DNA from: Pseudomonadota bacterium
Lineage (GTDB): Bacteria; Pseudomonadota; Gammaproteobacteria; Acidiferrobacterales; Acidiferrobacteraceae
Length of the DNA: 45,819 bases
NCBI GenBank assembly: GCA_021816625.1
Contig: JAKAXM010000008.1
Coordinates: 1 to 45,819, forward strand
Direction of reading: 5' to 3'
Made by a program: the position numbers and the translations under genes. The notes under the pieces are model-generated. The model was not told the origin of the DNA. It made no database searches and worked only from the letters and a program-made list of their open reading frames with translations. How positions within the stretch are numbered: position 1 is the stretch's first letter; each line of letters begins with the position of its first letter. Of the stretch, positions 8,257 to 16,887 are shown piece after piece.

Positions 8257-9182
8257 TGCGCCGACAAACCATGAGCAGGCTTCGTCGGGACAATACGCGC
8301 CCCCTTGCTCTCGGCCACGAGGATCGCCCGGATCTTCTTGACGGCGGTAGCGACCCCATTGCGCGCCTTGCTGCCCGGCGGCAATTCCTGCTCAAGTCGC
8401 GCCCAATAGCTCAGGGTTTTGTGGAAATGATGGCGATTGTAGGCCGCCAAGCCCAAGAACCAGAGGGCATCCTGCTGGTGTGGGTCCTGGGCGTAAAGCC
8501 TATGAAACAAGGTAGCGACTAGGCCCGTCGTCTGCGCCGGATGGAGCGAATAGAGCAACCAGGCGTAGTTGGCAAGGACCGTCTCATCGTCCGGGGCCAA
8601 ACTATAGGCATGCGCATAGGCATCCTGCGCCCCTTTCTCATTGCCGAGGACGACATTGGCGCGCGCGAGTTCGAGCCAGCCGGCCGTATCCCGCGGGTGA
8701 TGCACGAGATGGCGCTTGAGTTTCGCGACCATGCTCAACACCATGGGCGGAAACCCATGCACGCCGCGCAGGCGGCCATGGGAGTTCAAGGCCGCAAAGG
8801 TCAAAAGCGCGGGCTTGTTCTGCCAATAATCCATACTGCCTGCCAAAACCGGTAGACCGATCAGCAAAACGACCAGCACAAGCCCGCGCCGATGCAGCCG
8901 GCTGGGGGTGCTAGCCGACGTCCTGGCAGAGCCCTCGAGGGCCCGCAGGGTCTGCGCCAGCGCGTACTTAAGGCGCGCCGTCTCGTCATGGGCGACGGCC
9001 TCGTCGATGCGGCCGTCACTGCGATCCGATTCGATCTCGCGAATCTGCTTTAACGTCTCGTCACGGGTCAATTCCAAGGCCAGCCGGCTCTCGTCGGCCG
9101 CCGCCGGCCCCTTCACCGGCCGCGTCAAAAACCACGCAGCAAACAATGCGAGCAAACCCGATAATACAGCGATTACAAACAT
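8253..9182 (-). CDS. ccmI: Cytochrome c biogenesis protein CcmI (TPR)
   Basis: A 309-residue protein with two membrane helices, one at the N-terminus (about residues 2-20) and one at about 102-118. Between them lies a short cytoplasmic region, and after them a periplasmic domain with TPR-like helices (WLELARANVVLGNEKGAQDAY and following). CcmI binds the C-terminus of apocytochrome c and passes it to CcmH and CcmF. Here CcmH and CcmI are separate proteins; E. coli fuses them. The start lies 2 bases after the ccmH stop and the stop overlaps ccmA. Confidence 0.9.
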   Translation of the reverse strand: MFVIAVLSGLLALFAAWFLTRPVKGPAAADESRLALELTRDETLKQIREIESDRSDGRIDEAVAHDETARLKYALAQTLRALEGSARTSASTPSRLHRRGLVLVVLLIGLPVLAGSMDYWQNKPALLTFAALNSHGRLRGVHGFPPMVLSMVAKLKRHLVHHPRDTAGWLELARANVVLGNEKGAQDAYAHAYSLAPDDETVLANYAWLLYSLHPAQTTGLVATLFHRLYAQDPHQQDALWFLGLAAYNRHHFHKTLSYWARLEQELPPGSKARNGVATAVKKIRAILVAESKGARIVPTKPAHGLSAQ

Positions 9183-9184
9183 GA

Positions 9185-9640
9185 TTACTCCTGGCGCGTC
9201 AGGGCCTCTATGCGGGCTTCATCTTCCGGTCCCAGCTCCGGGGCCGTGGCCGGCATGGGGGCGCGGGACCGTCTCCGCATCACCGCTATGGCCACCCCGC
9301 CGAACGCCGCCGCCAGTGCGAACGGCCATATCCACAAGATGGCGCCGAGCGGGTCGAAGGGGGGTTTGAGAAGGATATAATCGCCGTAGCGCTTCACGAA
9401 ATAGGCGCGGATCTGGGCCGGCGTCTCACCGGCCCGCAGCTTCTGCCGTATGAGCTTACGCATATCGCGGGCGATACCCGCCTGGGAGACGGCGAGCGAC
9501 TCTGCCTGACAGACCGTGCACCGCAGTTTCTTTGCGATGGCAATCTCGCGCCTATGCAGGACGCTCTCGTGGACCACGGTCACCCCCCAGGCGGGCGATG
9601 CCAGCACCATCAGGACAACAAGCCACGCCCAAGACTTCAT
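9185..9640 (-). CDS. ccmH: Cytochrome c biogenesis protein CcmH (CcmL/CycL)
   Basis: A 151-residue periplasmic thiol protein. It has a signal peptide (residues 1-18), then the redox motif LRCTVCQAESLA near 39-50, matching the LRCxxCQ signature, and a C-terminal transmembrane helix (about 103-122). It is thought to reduce or hold apocytochrome cysteines with CcmG. The start at 9640 overlaps the ccmF stop by 4 bases (ATGA) and directly precedes the signal peptide; the longer frame to 9790 is internal to ccmF. Unlike E. coli CcmH it has no fused TPR domain. Confidence 0.95.
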   Translation of the reverse strand: MKSWAWLVVLMVLASPAWGVTVVHESVLHRREIAIAKKLRCTVCQAESLAVSQAGIARDMRKLIRQKLRAGETPAQIRAYFVKRYGDYILLKPPFDPLGAILWIWPFALAAAFGGVAIAVMRRRSRAPMPATAPELGPEDEARIEALTRQE

Positions 9641-11637
9641 AGATGACTGGCCGCAGCCTCGGCACCGACCGCGACCCGGCGCCGGCGGCGCGCATAATCG
9701 CTGAGCGAAAAGGCGAGACCGGCAATGACGATCCCGCCACCCATCCATATGAAGTTCACGAGCGGATTGATGAAAAGATGGATCTCCCACTTGCCGCCCT
9801 GATGGTCACCGATATCAACATAGACGTCGCGCAGCAAGGTGGAGTTGACGCTTGGGCGCTCGACCTTCATCGGGCTGCCAAAAAACACGCGCTGCTCGGG
9901 ACGCAGCTTGGCGCCATTATTGAGTACCGTGAGCCGGCCTTCCACGGCATTGTAGTCCGGTCCCCGTACCTTGCGCGTACCATCGAAGCGTACGCGCTCG
10001 TGAGCGAGCTGCAAGACGTCCCCTGGCGCCATCATGACAAGCTTGCTCGCCTTAAAGAGCCCCGAACCGACCAGCCCGATCGCGATGACGAGGATGCCCA
10101 TGTGCACGATCATGCCCCCGTAATGGCGCCGATTGCCGAGGACCGTGTTCGTAAACGCTTGCCATGGGCCTTCATGGTGCTGGTGCCGACGCGCAATCAC
10201 GGCGCGGCCGACATTGGCGACTATGGTGGCGGCCACGAAACCGACCAGCCCCACGGCCACCGGCGCGGTCCAGTAGACCGGCGCCCAGAGCGCTGCCACA
10301 AGCACCGCCAAGGCAAGTCCCAGGAGACCCGGCACCACGAGACGGCCGCGTAGCTTGGGCAGGTTGGCCTTGCGCCACGAGACCAGCGGGCCGATCGCCA
10401 TGACCGCCAGCATCACGAGGAAGATCGGGACCATGACGAGATCGAAATACGGGGGCCCAACGCTGATCCGTGCCCCGGTTGCGGCCTGCAGAAACAGGGG
10501 GTAGAGCGTCCCGAGCAGCACGCAGGCGCATGCAATCGTGAAAATAACGTTGTTCCAGATAAACATCGACTCACGGGAGAGGGGTGATATAAACGACTCC
10601 TCCGCCTGCTGGTAGCCTCCCTTAATGAGAAAGAGGCCAAAGGCCAGCGTCAGCACGATCACCATGAAGGTCAACAGGTAGATGCCCTGTCCGGGCGCCG
10701 CCGAAAAGGTATGCACGGACGCAAGCACCCCGGAGCGCACGAGGAAGGTCCCGAGTAGCGACAGAGCAAAGGTCGTGATGATGAGGAAGATGTTCCAGGT
10801 ATGCAGCATCCGGCGCCGTTCCTGGACCGAGATCGAATGGATCAGGGCTGTGCCCATGAGCCAAGGCATGAACGAGGCGTTCTCGACGGGATCCCAGCCC
10901 CAGTAACCACCCCACCCCAACACGTAGTACGACCACCAAGCCCCGAAGATGATGCCAGCCGTGAGAAAACCCCACGCAAACAGCGCCCAGCGCCGCGTGT
11001 GTCCGATCCAGAGCTCGCTGCGCCAATTCGTGAGCAGGGCCGTCATCGCAAACGCGAAGGGGATCGAGAAACCGACATAACCCATGTACAACATGGGTGG
11101 ATGGATCACCATGCCCGGATCCTGGAGCAGCGGGTTCATGTTCTGTCCCTGCGGCGGGATCGGAAAGAGGCGCGTAAAGGGATCCGAGAGGAATAACACC
11201 AAACCATAGAAACCCGCGATCAGCGCCCCTTGCACCGCCATGATCACGGCCAAGCGATCGGGATAACGCGAGCGCCCGTGTAAACCCACCGCCGCCGTAT
11301 AGGCGGTCAATATCCACACCCATAGGTACAAGGATCCGCGGTGCCCACCCCAAAGCGCCGCGACCTTATAGAAAACCGGGAGATGGGTGTTGGAGTTGCT
11401 CGCGACGTAGAGAACCGAGAAGTTATTGGTGAGCAGCGAATAAACGATGGTCAAGGCGCCGACGGTCGTGAGTAAAAACAGGACCGGCGCGGCATTGATC
11501 GAGATCGTGCGCAGACCCGGGGACTTAAAGACCCGCGCCGCGAGCGGCGCCAGGGCCTGGACGATGGCGACGAAAAACGCGAGATAGGCTGCGAAATGGC
11601 CGAGTTCAATGAGGTTCAGTGAGACGTCAGACAACAT
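9637..11637 (-). CDS. ccmF: Heme lyase CcmF
   Basis: A 666-residue polytopic membrane protein and the core of the System I cytochrome c synthetase. The WWD heme-binding signature WGGYWGWDPVENASFMPWL is near residues 242-260. Histidines in conserved external loops include the IHPPMLYMGY segment (about 178-187) and the C-terminal HMGILVIAIGLVGSG region. The length is usual for CcmF. I use ATG 11637, preceded by AAGGGG at 8 bases; a GTG at 11646 is too close to that element. It is the first gene of the ccm operon. A TATAAG hexamer lies 13 bases upstream of the start, but I found no convincing -35 partner. Confidence 0.95.
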   Translation of the reverse strand: MLSDVSLNLIELGHFAAYLAFFVAIVQALAPLAARVFKSPGLRTISINAAPVLFLLTTVGALTIVYSLLTNNFSVLYVASNSNTHLPVFYKVAALWGGHRGSLYLWVWILTAYTAAVGLHGRSRYPDRLAVIMAVQGALIAGFYGLVLFLSDPFTRLFPIPPQGQNMNPLLQDPGMVIHPPMLYMGYVGFSIPFAFAMTALLTNWRSELWIGHTRRWALFAWGFLTAGIIFGAWWSYYVLGWGGYWGWDPVENASFMPWLMGTALIHSISVQERRRMLHTWNIFLIITTFALSLLGTFLVRSGVLASVHTFSAAPGQGIYLLTFMVIVLTLAFGLFLIKGGYQQAEESFISPLSRESMFIWNNVIFTIACACVLLGTLYPLFLQAATGARISVGPPYFDLVMVPIFLVMLAVMAIGPLVSWRKANLPKLRGRLVVPGLLGLALAVLVAALWAPVYWTAPVAVGLVGFVAATIVANVGRAVIARRHQHHEGPWQAFTNTVLGNRRHYGGMIVHMGILVIAIGLVGSGLFKASKLVMMAPGDVLQLAHERVRFDGTRKVRGPDYNAVEGRLTVLNNGAKLRPEQRVFFGSPMKVERPSVNSTLLRDVYVDIGDHQGGKWEIHLFINPLVNFIWMGGGIVIAGLAFSLSDYARRRRRVAVGAEAAASHL

Positions 11638-11858
11638 GGACAACACCCCTTATAGCGATGAGCGCGGCCTTTACCGCAGACCCCGACGGCATTGGATCGG
11701 CCGAAAGGGTATCGCAAACAGGGCGCCCCGTATAGTATGGGACCGGCTTCATCGCCTGCAAAGATATCGACAAAAATGGTGAGTAACCCTGTGCATAAAC
11801 CTGTGGCTGACCCGATAGAGCGGCGCTGCTCCTGCGCTTCATTTGGATTGATCACGCT

Positions 11859-12467
11859 TTGAACACGGCCGCGTCAGCTAGTTCCGTATCCGGACGAACA
11901 GGCGCGTTTAGCCGCCGTCTTGGGGCCAACCTCTACGATGCGATCCTGTGGGCCGCGCTCTGGGTGCTGGTTGCGATACCGGCCGCCGCCTACTTCACTT
12001 TAGTCCGGCATGCGCCGGCAAGCGGGGTCTTGGGGCTTATCCTGCGCGCGGCGTTCGTGCTCACGGGCCTTATCTATTTCACGCTCGGCTGGAGCCGTGG
12101 CGGCCAGACGCCGGGCATGCGCGCCTGGCGTCTGCAGGTCTACCGGCACGCCAAGGCCCCGAGCCCGGCGCGCGCCGCGGCCCGCTATGGCCTCGCCCTG
12201 CTCTGGTTTGGGGCACTCGTCGCGGGACTCGTGCAGGCCGCCCACGCCCGCTATGCCGCGGCCCTGCCGTTCTGTGCCCTCTTTGCCCTCGCCTACCTGT
12301 GGATATTCGTGGATCCTCGGGCGCAGACCCTCCACGATCGGTTGTGCGGCACCGAGGTCCGCTACCGGCCGCGCTCAGCCGGCGCGGGCGAGCAGCCACA
12401 TACAGAAGGCCGTGAGGCCCAGGGTGGGGGCCGCGGCCCCGGCCAGGGGGGGCCAGTGGTACAGTAA
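11859..12467 (+). CDS. RDD-family membrane protein
   Basis: A 202-residue protein with the RDD layout: RRLGANLYDAILWAALW at the N-terminus, three to four transmembrane helices, the central GLIYFTLGWSRGGQTPGMR segment, and the closing VDPRAQTLHDRLCGTEV. RDD proteins are thought to be membrane transporters or accessory proteins; no specific function can be assigned. The best start is TTG at 11859, with no strong ribosome binding site. The last 30 or so residues are glycine-rich, fall outside the RDD domain and lie antisense to the last 93 bases of lptG, so the two 3' ends overlap convergently. Confidence 0.75.
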   Translation: MNTAASASSVSGRTGAFSRRLGANLYDAILWAALWVLVAIPAAAYFTLVRHAPASGVLGLILRAAFVLTGLIYFTLGWSRGGQTPGMRAWRLQVYRHAKAPSPARAAARYGLALLWFGALVAGLVQAAHARYAAALPFCALFALAYLWIFVDPRAQTLHDRLCGTEVRYRPRSAGAGEQPHTEGREAQGGGRGPGQGGPVVQ

Positions 12468-13424
12468 GGTGAGATCGCCAAAACCGCGGTTGATGACATA
12501 GAAGAGCAGACCCAGGACCACGGCCAGAAATAGCCGAAACCCAAGCCCTCCGTGGCGGGGGTTACGGAACACGAAGGGAACGGCCAGCAAGACCATGGCC
12601 GCAGTGGTCAATGGGGCAAGCACCTTGTACCAAAAAACGAGCTCGTAGTGGGCGGTCGCCTGCTCGTTGCGCTGCAGGTGCCGGATATAGCGAAACAGGT
12701 CGACCAGCGACAGGGCATGCGGATTGACCGCAAACACCGACAACAGGCTGGGCGCGATCCCGCGCCACTCGTCTGCGGCCAAGGTCTTTACGATCAGACG
12801 GTGTTTGCGAAACAAGGTCTCCGAGACATCGCGCAGACGCCAGCGCCCATGCCGGTAGTGCCCGCTCTGGGCAAAGAGCTCGCGGCCCAGGCGGCCGTCA
12901 TGAAAGCGGTAGATGGTTACGCGCAGGATGCTCAGATCCGGCAAGACCTCGCCGATATCAACGAAACTCCGGCCCTCCTTCAGCCACAAACCCTGCGCGT
13001 TGACCGCCGCCCCGATGCCGGCCGCCTGGACCTGTTCGCGCCGGGCGAGCGAAGCGGCCTTAGGGCCCAAGAAATCGCCGAGGAGGGCCGCCACGACGCC
13101 CAGGACGAGCGCGGCGCGCAGGGCCGCATAGGCTATGCGCGCCACCGAGACACCGGCAGCGCGCAAGGCGTTGAGTTCGCCGTCGATGGCAAGCGTGGAC
13201 AGGCCGAGCGTAGCGCCGACTAAGGCCGACATCGGAAAGAGCATCGAGATCTTCGCAGGGACCCCGAGGGCCAGCACCAAAAACAGTCGGGAAAAACCCT
13301 CGTGACGGACGTGACCCAGGGTCGTTACGAGATCGAAGAACAAAAACAGACCGACGAATATGCTCAATACGAGCGCCGTGCTGACGACGAGCCGGGTCGC
13401 GATATACCGATAAAGGATCCGCAT
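12375..13424 (-). CDS. lptG: LPS export permease LptG
   Basis: A 349-residue inner-membrane permease of the LptB2FG transporter, which pulls lipopolysaccharide from the inner membrane into the Lpt bridge. It has three N-terminal helices, a periplasmic beta-jellyroll domain (about residues 130-255) and three C-terminal helices. Typical sequence includes LYRYIATRLV at the start and NPRHGGLGFRLF in the coupling region. It shares one base with the lptF stop (TGATG). The ATPase LptB is not in this window. Its 3' end overlaps the RDD gene on the other strand. Confidence 0.93.
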   Translation of the reverse strand: MRILYRYIATRLVVSTALVLSIFVGLFLFFDLVTTLGHVRHEGFSRLFLVLALGVPAKISMLFPMSALVGATLGLSTLAIDGELNALRAAGVSVARIAYAALRAALVLGVVAALLGDFLGPKAASLARREQVQAAGIGAAVNAQGLWLKEGRSFVDIGEVLPDLSILRVTIYRFHDGRLGRELFAQSGHYRHGRWRLRDVSETLFRKHRLIVKTLAADEWRGIAPSLLSVFAVNPHALSLVDLFRYIRHLQRNEQATAHYELVFWYKVLAPLTTAAMVLLAVPFVFRNPRHGGLGFRLFLAVVLGLLFYVINRGFGDLTLLYHWPPLAGAAAPTLGLTAFCMWLLARAG

Positions 13425-14512
13425 CAGGGGCCCAACAAACGCGGGATGAGGGTCTTGCCGGCGGCACGGCGGCTAAACAAGGTAAATGCAAGCAGCGCAA
13501 AGAGGCCGTGGACCCACCATAGGCCGAGCCACGCAGGCTCCTGTCCGCGCGCGAGCAAGGCGTGCGCGATGCTCAAGAGGTTGGCATAGGCGAAGTAGGC
13601 CAATACCGCTGCAAAAAGCGGCGCAAAGGCCCCACGCCGCGCATCGGTATGGGCAAACACGAGGGCGAGCGGCGCCAATACGAATAACGACAAGGGTTGG
13701 GCGAGGCGCCACTGCCACTCGGCGATCGCCCGGGGGCTGGCCGAGCGCAGCAGGCGCAAGGTCGGGATTTCGTCGCGCGTGAGCCCGGTCGTGGCCGCCG
13801 TGTAGGGCCGACGCTTTATGCGCAGGGCGTAGGTCTGGTAGCGCAGGATCCGGTAATTGGCGCGGCCCGGTATGCCCTGGTAGCGCCGCCCGTTTAGCAA
13901 GACGAGAAAACGGGCACCGGTGCGGCGGTTCTTATATTCGTAACCGCGCTTGGCGATCAAGACCCCGCCCTTGCCAAACTGCGTGCGGCTCACAAAGATA
14001 TTGTAGAGACGGCCACTTGCCCCGATACGCCCGACATAGAAAATAGCGCTGCCGTCCCGGGTGGGATTGAAACGCCCCGGCACGATACCGGCCGTGTAGG
14101 CCGAGGTATTCTCGACCTTGATGCGGTGCAGCAGAAGCGCCGCGAGCGGGGCCAGGTAAAAGGCGATCGCCGCCACCAAGGCGGCCACCGCCGCAGTCCA
14201 CGTCAACATCGGACGCAAGAGCCGCCCCAGACCAACCCCGCAGGCCGCGAGCACCGTCACCTCGCTGTCTCGATACCAGCGCGCCATCGTGAGAAGCACG
14301 CCGATGAAGACCGTAAGCGGCAGGATCATGGCGAGATTCTTCAAGAGCTCGAGACCCAAGAGGAGGAAGACCACATGGACCGGAAACTCCCCGCTCGCCG
14401 CCTCGCTCAGCAACTTTACGAGGCTCACGACGAGATACAAGGTGAGAAAGGTCAAGGTCACAAGAAGCGTGGTTTGGGTCGCCTCGCGATAAAAGGCCTT
14501 ATGGACGATCAC
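13424..14512 (-). CDS. lptF: LPS export permease LptF
   Basis: A 362-residue partner of LptG with the same 3-helix, jellyroll, 3-helix arrangement. VFIGVLLTMARWYRDSEVTV (about residues 64-83) is the coupling helix characteristic of LptF. The start is GTG at 14512, as no ATG fits. The gene is divergent from pepA across 92 bases, the same arrangement as in E. coli and Pseudomonas, so this spacer should carry both promoters. Confidence 0.93.
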   Translation of the reverse strand: MIVHKAFYREATQTTLLVTLTFLTLYLVVSLVKLLSEAASGEFPVHVVFLLLGLELLKNLAMILPLTVFIGVLLTMARWYRDSEVTVLAACGVGLGRLLRPMLTWTAAVAALVAAIAFYLAPLAALLLHRIKVENTSAYTAGIVPGRFNPTRDGSAIFYVGRIGASGRLYNIFVSRTQFGKGGVLIAKRGYEYKNRRTGARFLVLLNGRRYQGIPGRANYRILRYQTYALRIKRRPYTAATTGLTRDEIPTLRLLRSASPRAIAEWQWRLAQPLSLFVLAPLALVFAHTDARRGAFAPLFAAVLAYFAYANLLSIAHALLARGQEPAWLGLWWVHGLFALLAFTLFSRRAAGKTLIPRLLGP

Positions 14513-14604
14513 GGCTTTTGCTGACGACGTAAGCGGTTTATCATGACGCGGCGGGTGCGCGGCGCCCGCACAACCTTACATCCTCGCGAGATTCCGAAGA
14601 CCCT

Positions 14605-16086
14605 ATGGAATACACCCTCACCCAAGAAGCTCCTGATCAATGCGCTACGGACTGTCTAGTCGTTGGCATCCACGAACACGGCGGGCTCTCGGAGGCCGCA
14701 GCGGCCGTGGATCGTGCGCTCGCTGGTGAAATCGCGTCCATTGTGCAACGGGGCGACATCGAAGGCAAACCAGGCCAGACCCTGCCCCTCTTGCGCCGCG
14801 TAGGTCGCGCCGAGCGCGTGCTGCTCGTCGGCATGGGGGTGCGCGGGGAGTGTAAACCGAGCCAGTTCAAGGAAGCGGTGACGCGGGCCTTGCAGGCCGC
14901 GACTGAACTGCGGGCCAAGACGGTTGCCAATTTCCTGACCGCAGTCCCGGTCAAGGATCGCTCGGCCGCCTGGGCCTTGGAACAGGCCATCGTCGCAAGC
15001 GAGGAGGCCGTCTACCGGTTCGACCGCCTAAAGACCCGCACGCCGGGCCGCCCCGTACCCCAAGGCTGCGCCCTCATGAACCCAGGGCTCGCCGAAGATG
15101 CGGCGCGCACGGCCTTGCAAAACGGCACCGCGATCGCGCGGGCCGTGTCTTTCGCCAAAGATCTGGCCAACCTCCCCGGCAACATGTGTACGCCCTCCTA
15201 CCTCGCCGAACAGGCCCAAGGGCTCGCCGCGCGGGGCGGCATGAAGGCGCAGCTGCTCGAAGAGGCAGAGATGGAGAGCCTCGGGATGGGGGCCCTGCTT
15301 GCGGTCGCCCGCGGTACGCACGAGCCGGCCAAGATGATCATCCTCGAATACCGCGGCCGTGGCGACGCCGCGCCCATCGTCCTGGTCGGCAAGGGCGTAA
15401 CCTTCGACTCGGGGGGCATCTCCTTGAAGCCGCCTGCCAACATGGACGAGATGAAGTTCGACATGTGCGGCGCAGCGACAGTGCTCGCGGTGCTTAAGGC
15501 GGCCGCCGAGATGCGGCTTGCGATCAATCTCGTAGGCCTGATCCCGACCACCGAGAACCTACCGGGCGGCAGTGCGATCAAACCCGGCGATATCGTGACG
15601 AGCCTGTCGGGACAAACGATCGAGATCCTCAATACCGATGCCGAGGGGCGCCTCATCCTGTGTGATGCCCTAAGCTACGCCGAACGCTTCAAACCGGCCG
15701 CCGTGATCGACGTGGCGACCTTGACCGGCGCCTGCGTCATCGCCCTGGGCGCACAAGCCGGTGGCTTGCTGGGTAATAACGAGGCCTTGAGCGCCGAACT
15801 CGAAGCGGCGGGGCGGACCGTCGCCGACCGCGTCTGGCCCTTACCGCTCTGGGACGAATACCAAAAACAGCTGGATTCGAATTTCGCAGACATGGCCAAC
15901 GTCGGCGGCCGCGAGGCCGGTACCATCACTGCCGCCTGCTTCCTCGCGCGATTTACCGAAAACTACCCGTGGGCGCACCTCGATATCGCCGGCATCGCCT
16001 ACAAGAGCGGCAAGGACAAGGGGGCGACCGGGCGGCCCATCCCGCTGCTCCTTGAATTCCTGAGGGGCCGCGCCCAACCGGTATGA
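14605..16086 (+). CDS. pepA: Leucyl aminopeptidase PepA
   Basis: A 493-residue M17 metallo-aminopeptidase of the cytosol, hexameric in its family. The metal-binding KGVTFDSGG lies near residues 262-270 and the signature NTDAEGRL near 343-350. Both carry the Lys, Asp and Glu ligands for the two metal ions. It removes N-terminal residues, chiefly leucine, during peptide turnover; in E. coli the protein also acts as a DNA-binding accessory factor (XerCD, carAB). GAAGA precedes the ATG. The stop overlaps holC (ATGA), giving the conserved pepA-holC-valS order. Confidence 0.97.
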   Translation: MEYTLTQEAPDQCATDCLVVGIHEHGGLSEAAAAVDRALAGEIASIVQRGDIEGKPGQTLPLLRRVGRAERVLLVGMGVRGECKPSQFKEAVTRALQAATELRAKTVANFLTAVPVKDRSAAWALEQAIVASEEAVYRFDRLKTRTPGRPVPQGCALMNPGLAEDAARTALQNGTAIARAVSFAKDLANLPGNMCTPSYLAEQAQGLAARGGMKAQLLEEAEMESLGMGALLAVARGTHEPAKMIILEYRGRGDAAPIVLVGKGVTFDSGGISLKPPANMDEMKFDMCGAATVLAVLKAAAEMRLAINLVGLIPTTENLPGGSAIKPGDIVTSLSGQTIEILNTDAEGRLILCDALSYAERFKPAAVIDVATLTGACVIALGAQAGGLLGNNEALSAELEAAGRTVADRVWPLPLWDEYQKQLDSNFADMANVGGREAGTITAACFLARFTENYPWAHLDIAGIAYKSGKDKGATGRPIPLLLEFLRGRAQPV

Positions 16087-16490
16087 CCCGCGTCGACTTC
16101 TATCTGGGAGGCGATGGCGTAAGCCGCGAGACACTGGCCTGCCGCCTCGCGGAGACGGCCTACCGGCGCGGCCATAAGGTCTTCCTGTGGGTCGAACCGG
16201 AGGCGGTACCGCAGTGGGACGCGCTGCTCTGGACCTTCTCCGATACGAGCTTCGTGCCCCATGCCACAGCCGAACGCGAGAGCGACGAACCCGTCCTCAT
16301 AGGATCCACGCTGGGCCCGGACGGAGACGTCCTGATCCCGCTCGCCACAGCGCCTCCGGCATCAGTGGCGGGCTTTACGCGCGTCCTGGAACCTGTTGGG
16401 GTCTCGGACCCAGAAAAGGAACGATCGCGGCTGCGATTCCGCCATTATCGCGATCTCGGCCTGACACCGACGGTCCACACCCTGCGATGA
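16083..16490 (+). CDS. holC: DNA polymerase III chi subunit HolC
   Basis: A 135-residue chi subunit of the replicative clamp-loader complex, which bridges to single-strand binding protein. Family features include VDFYLGGDG at the start, the central RGHKVFLWVEPEA segment, and FRHYRDLGLTPTVHTL at the C-terminus. It overlaps pepA and the following small gene by 4 bases each. The position between pepA and valS is conserved in Gammaproteobacteria. Confidence 0.93.
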   Translation: MTRVDFYLGGDGVSRETLACRLAETAYRRGHKVFLWVEPEAVPQWDALLWTFSDTSFVPHATAERESDEPVLIGSTLGPDGDVLIPLATAPPASVAGFTRVLEPVGVSDPEKERSRLRFRHYRDLGLTPTVHTLR

Positions 16491-16879
16491 CGCGCCTGAA
16501 GGACGAGTCGCTGCCGGAGATCTTGGCTGGCCTACAGGCCCTGGCTACCGAATTGCGCGACGACGTGCATCTGAGTGATGACGGCATCCCGGTGCTGACG
16601 ACGGCGGTCGCCGCGCCCGCACGGGCGGCGCCGCGGATGCGCACAGTAGGCGCGCCGATACCGACTTTGAGCACCGTCGTTGCCCGTCCCACCAAGGAAC
16701 CGGCATCCGACCTACGGGCCGCGAGCGAGGCCGCGGGCCTGACCGCCCATCTGCGCGCCGCGGCCGTGATCCGCCGTCTCGAGACTTTATGGCGCGACGG
16801 TGGGAACGCACCCCTTGACCCTGCTATCATGGCCGCTCTCGAACATGCCTTGATAGAAGCCTTACAGACCCCCGACTGA
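16487..16879 (+). CDS. Conserved-position small protein between holC and valS
   Basis: A 130-residue protein of unknown function. The ATG overlaps the holC stop (ATGA) and the stop lies 8 bases before valS, so it is a genuine operon member rather than an antisense shadow. It has an N-terminal amphipathic helix (about residues 7-25), a [11 protein letters not shown] patch (about 32-42), a low-complexity Ala/Pro/Thr linker (about 44-78) and a C-terminal helical section that includes IRRLETLW. Short proteins with an IPxLTxVV patch occur at this site in other Gammaproteobacteria, to my knowledge without an assigned function. No signal peptide or membrane segment is seen. Confidence 0.7.
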   Translation: MTRLKDESLPEILAGLQALATELRDDVHLSDDGIPVLTTAVAAPARAAPRMRTVGAPIPTLSTVVARPTKEPASDLRAASEAAGLTAHLRAAAVIRRLETLWRDGGNAPLDPAIMAALEHALIEALQTPD

Positions 16880-16887
16880 CGCCCCTC

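Noticed and set aside
11790-11798. A TTATGCACA match to the DnaA-box consensus upstream of ccmF
   Set aside because: It is a single box, and about one or two such matches are expected by chance in a window this size. No AT-rich unwinding region or dnaA/dnaN genes are nearby.
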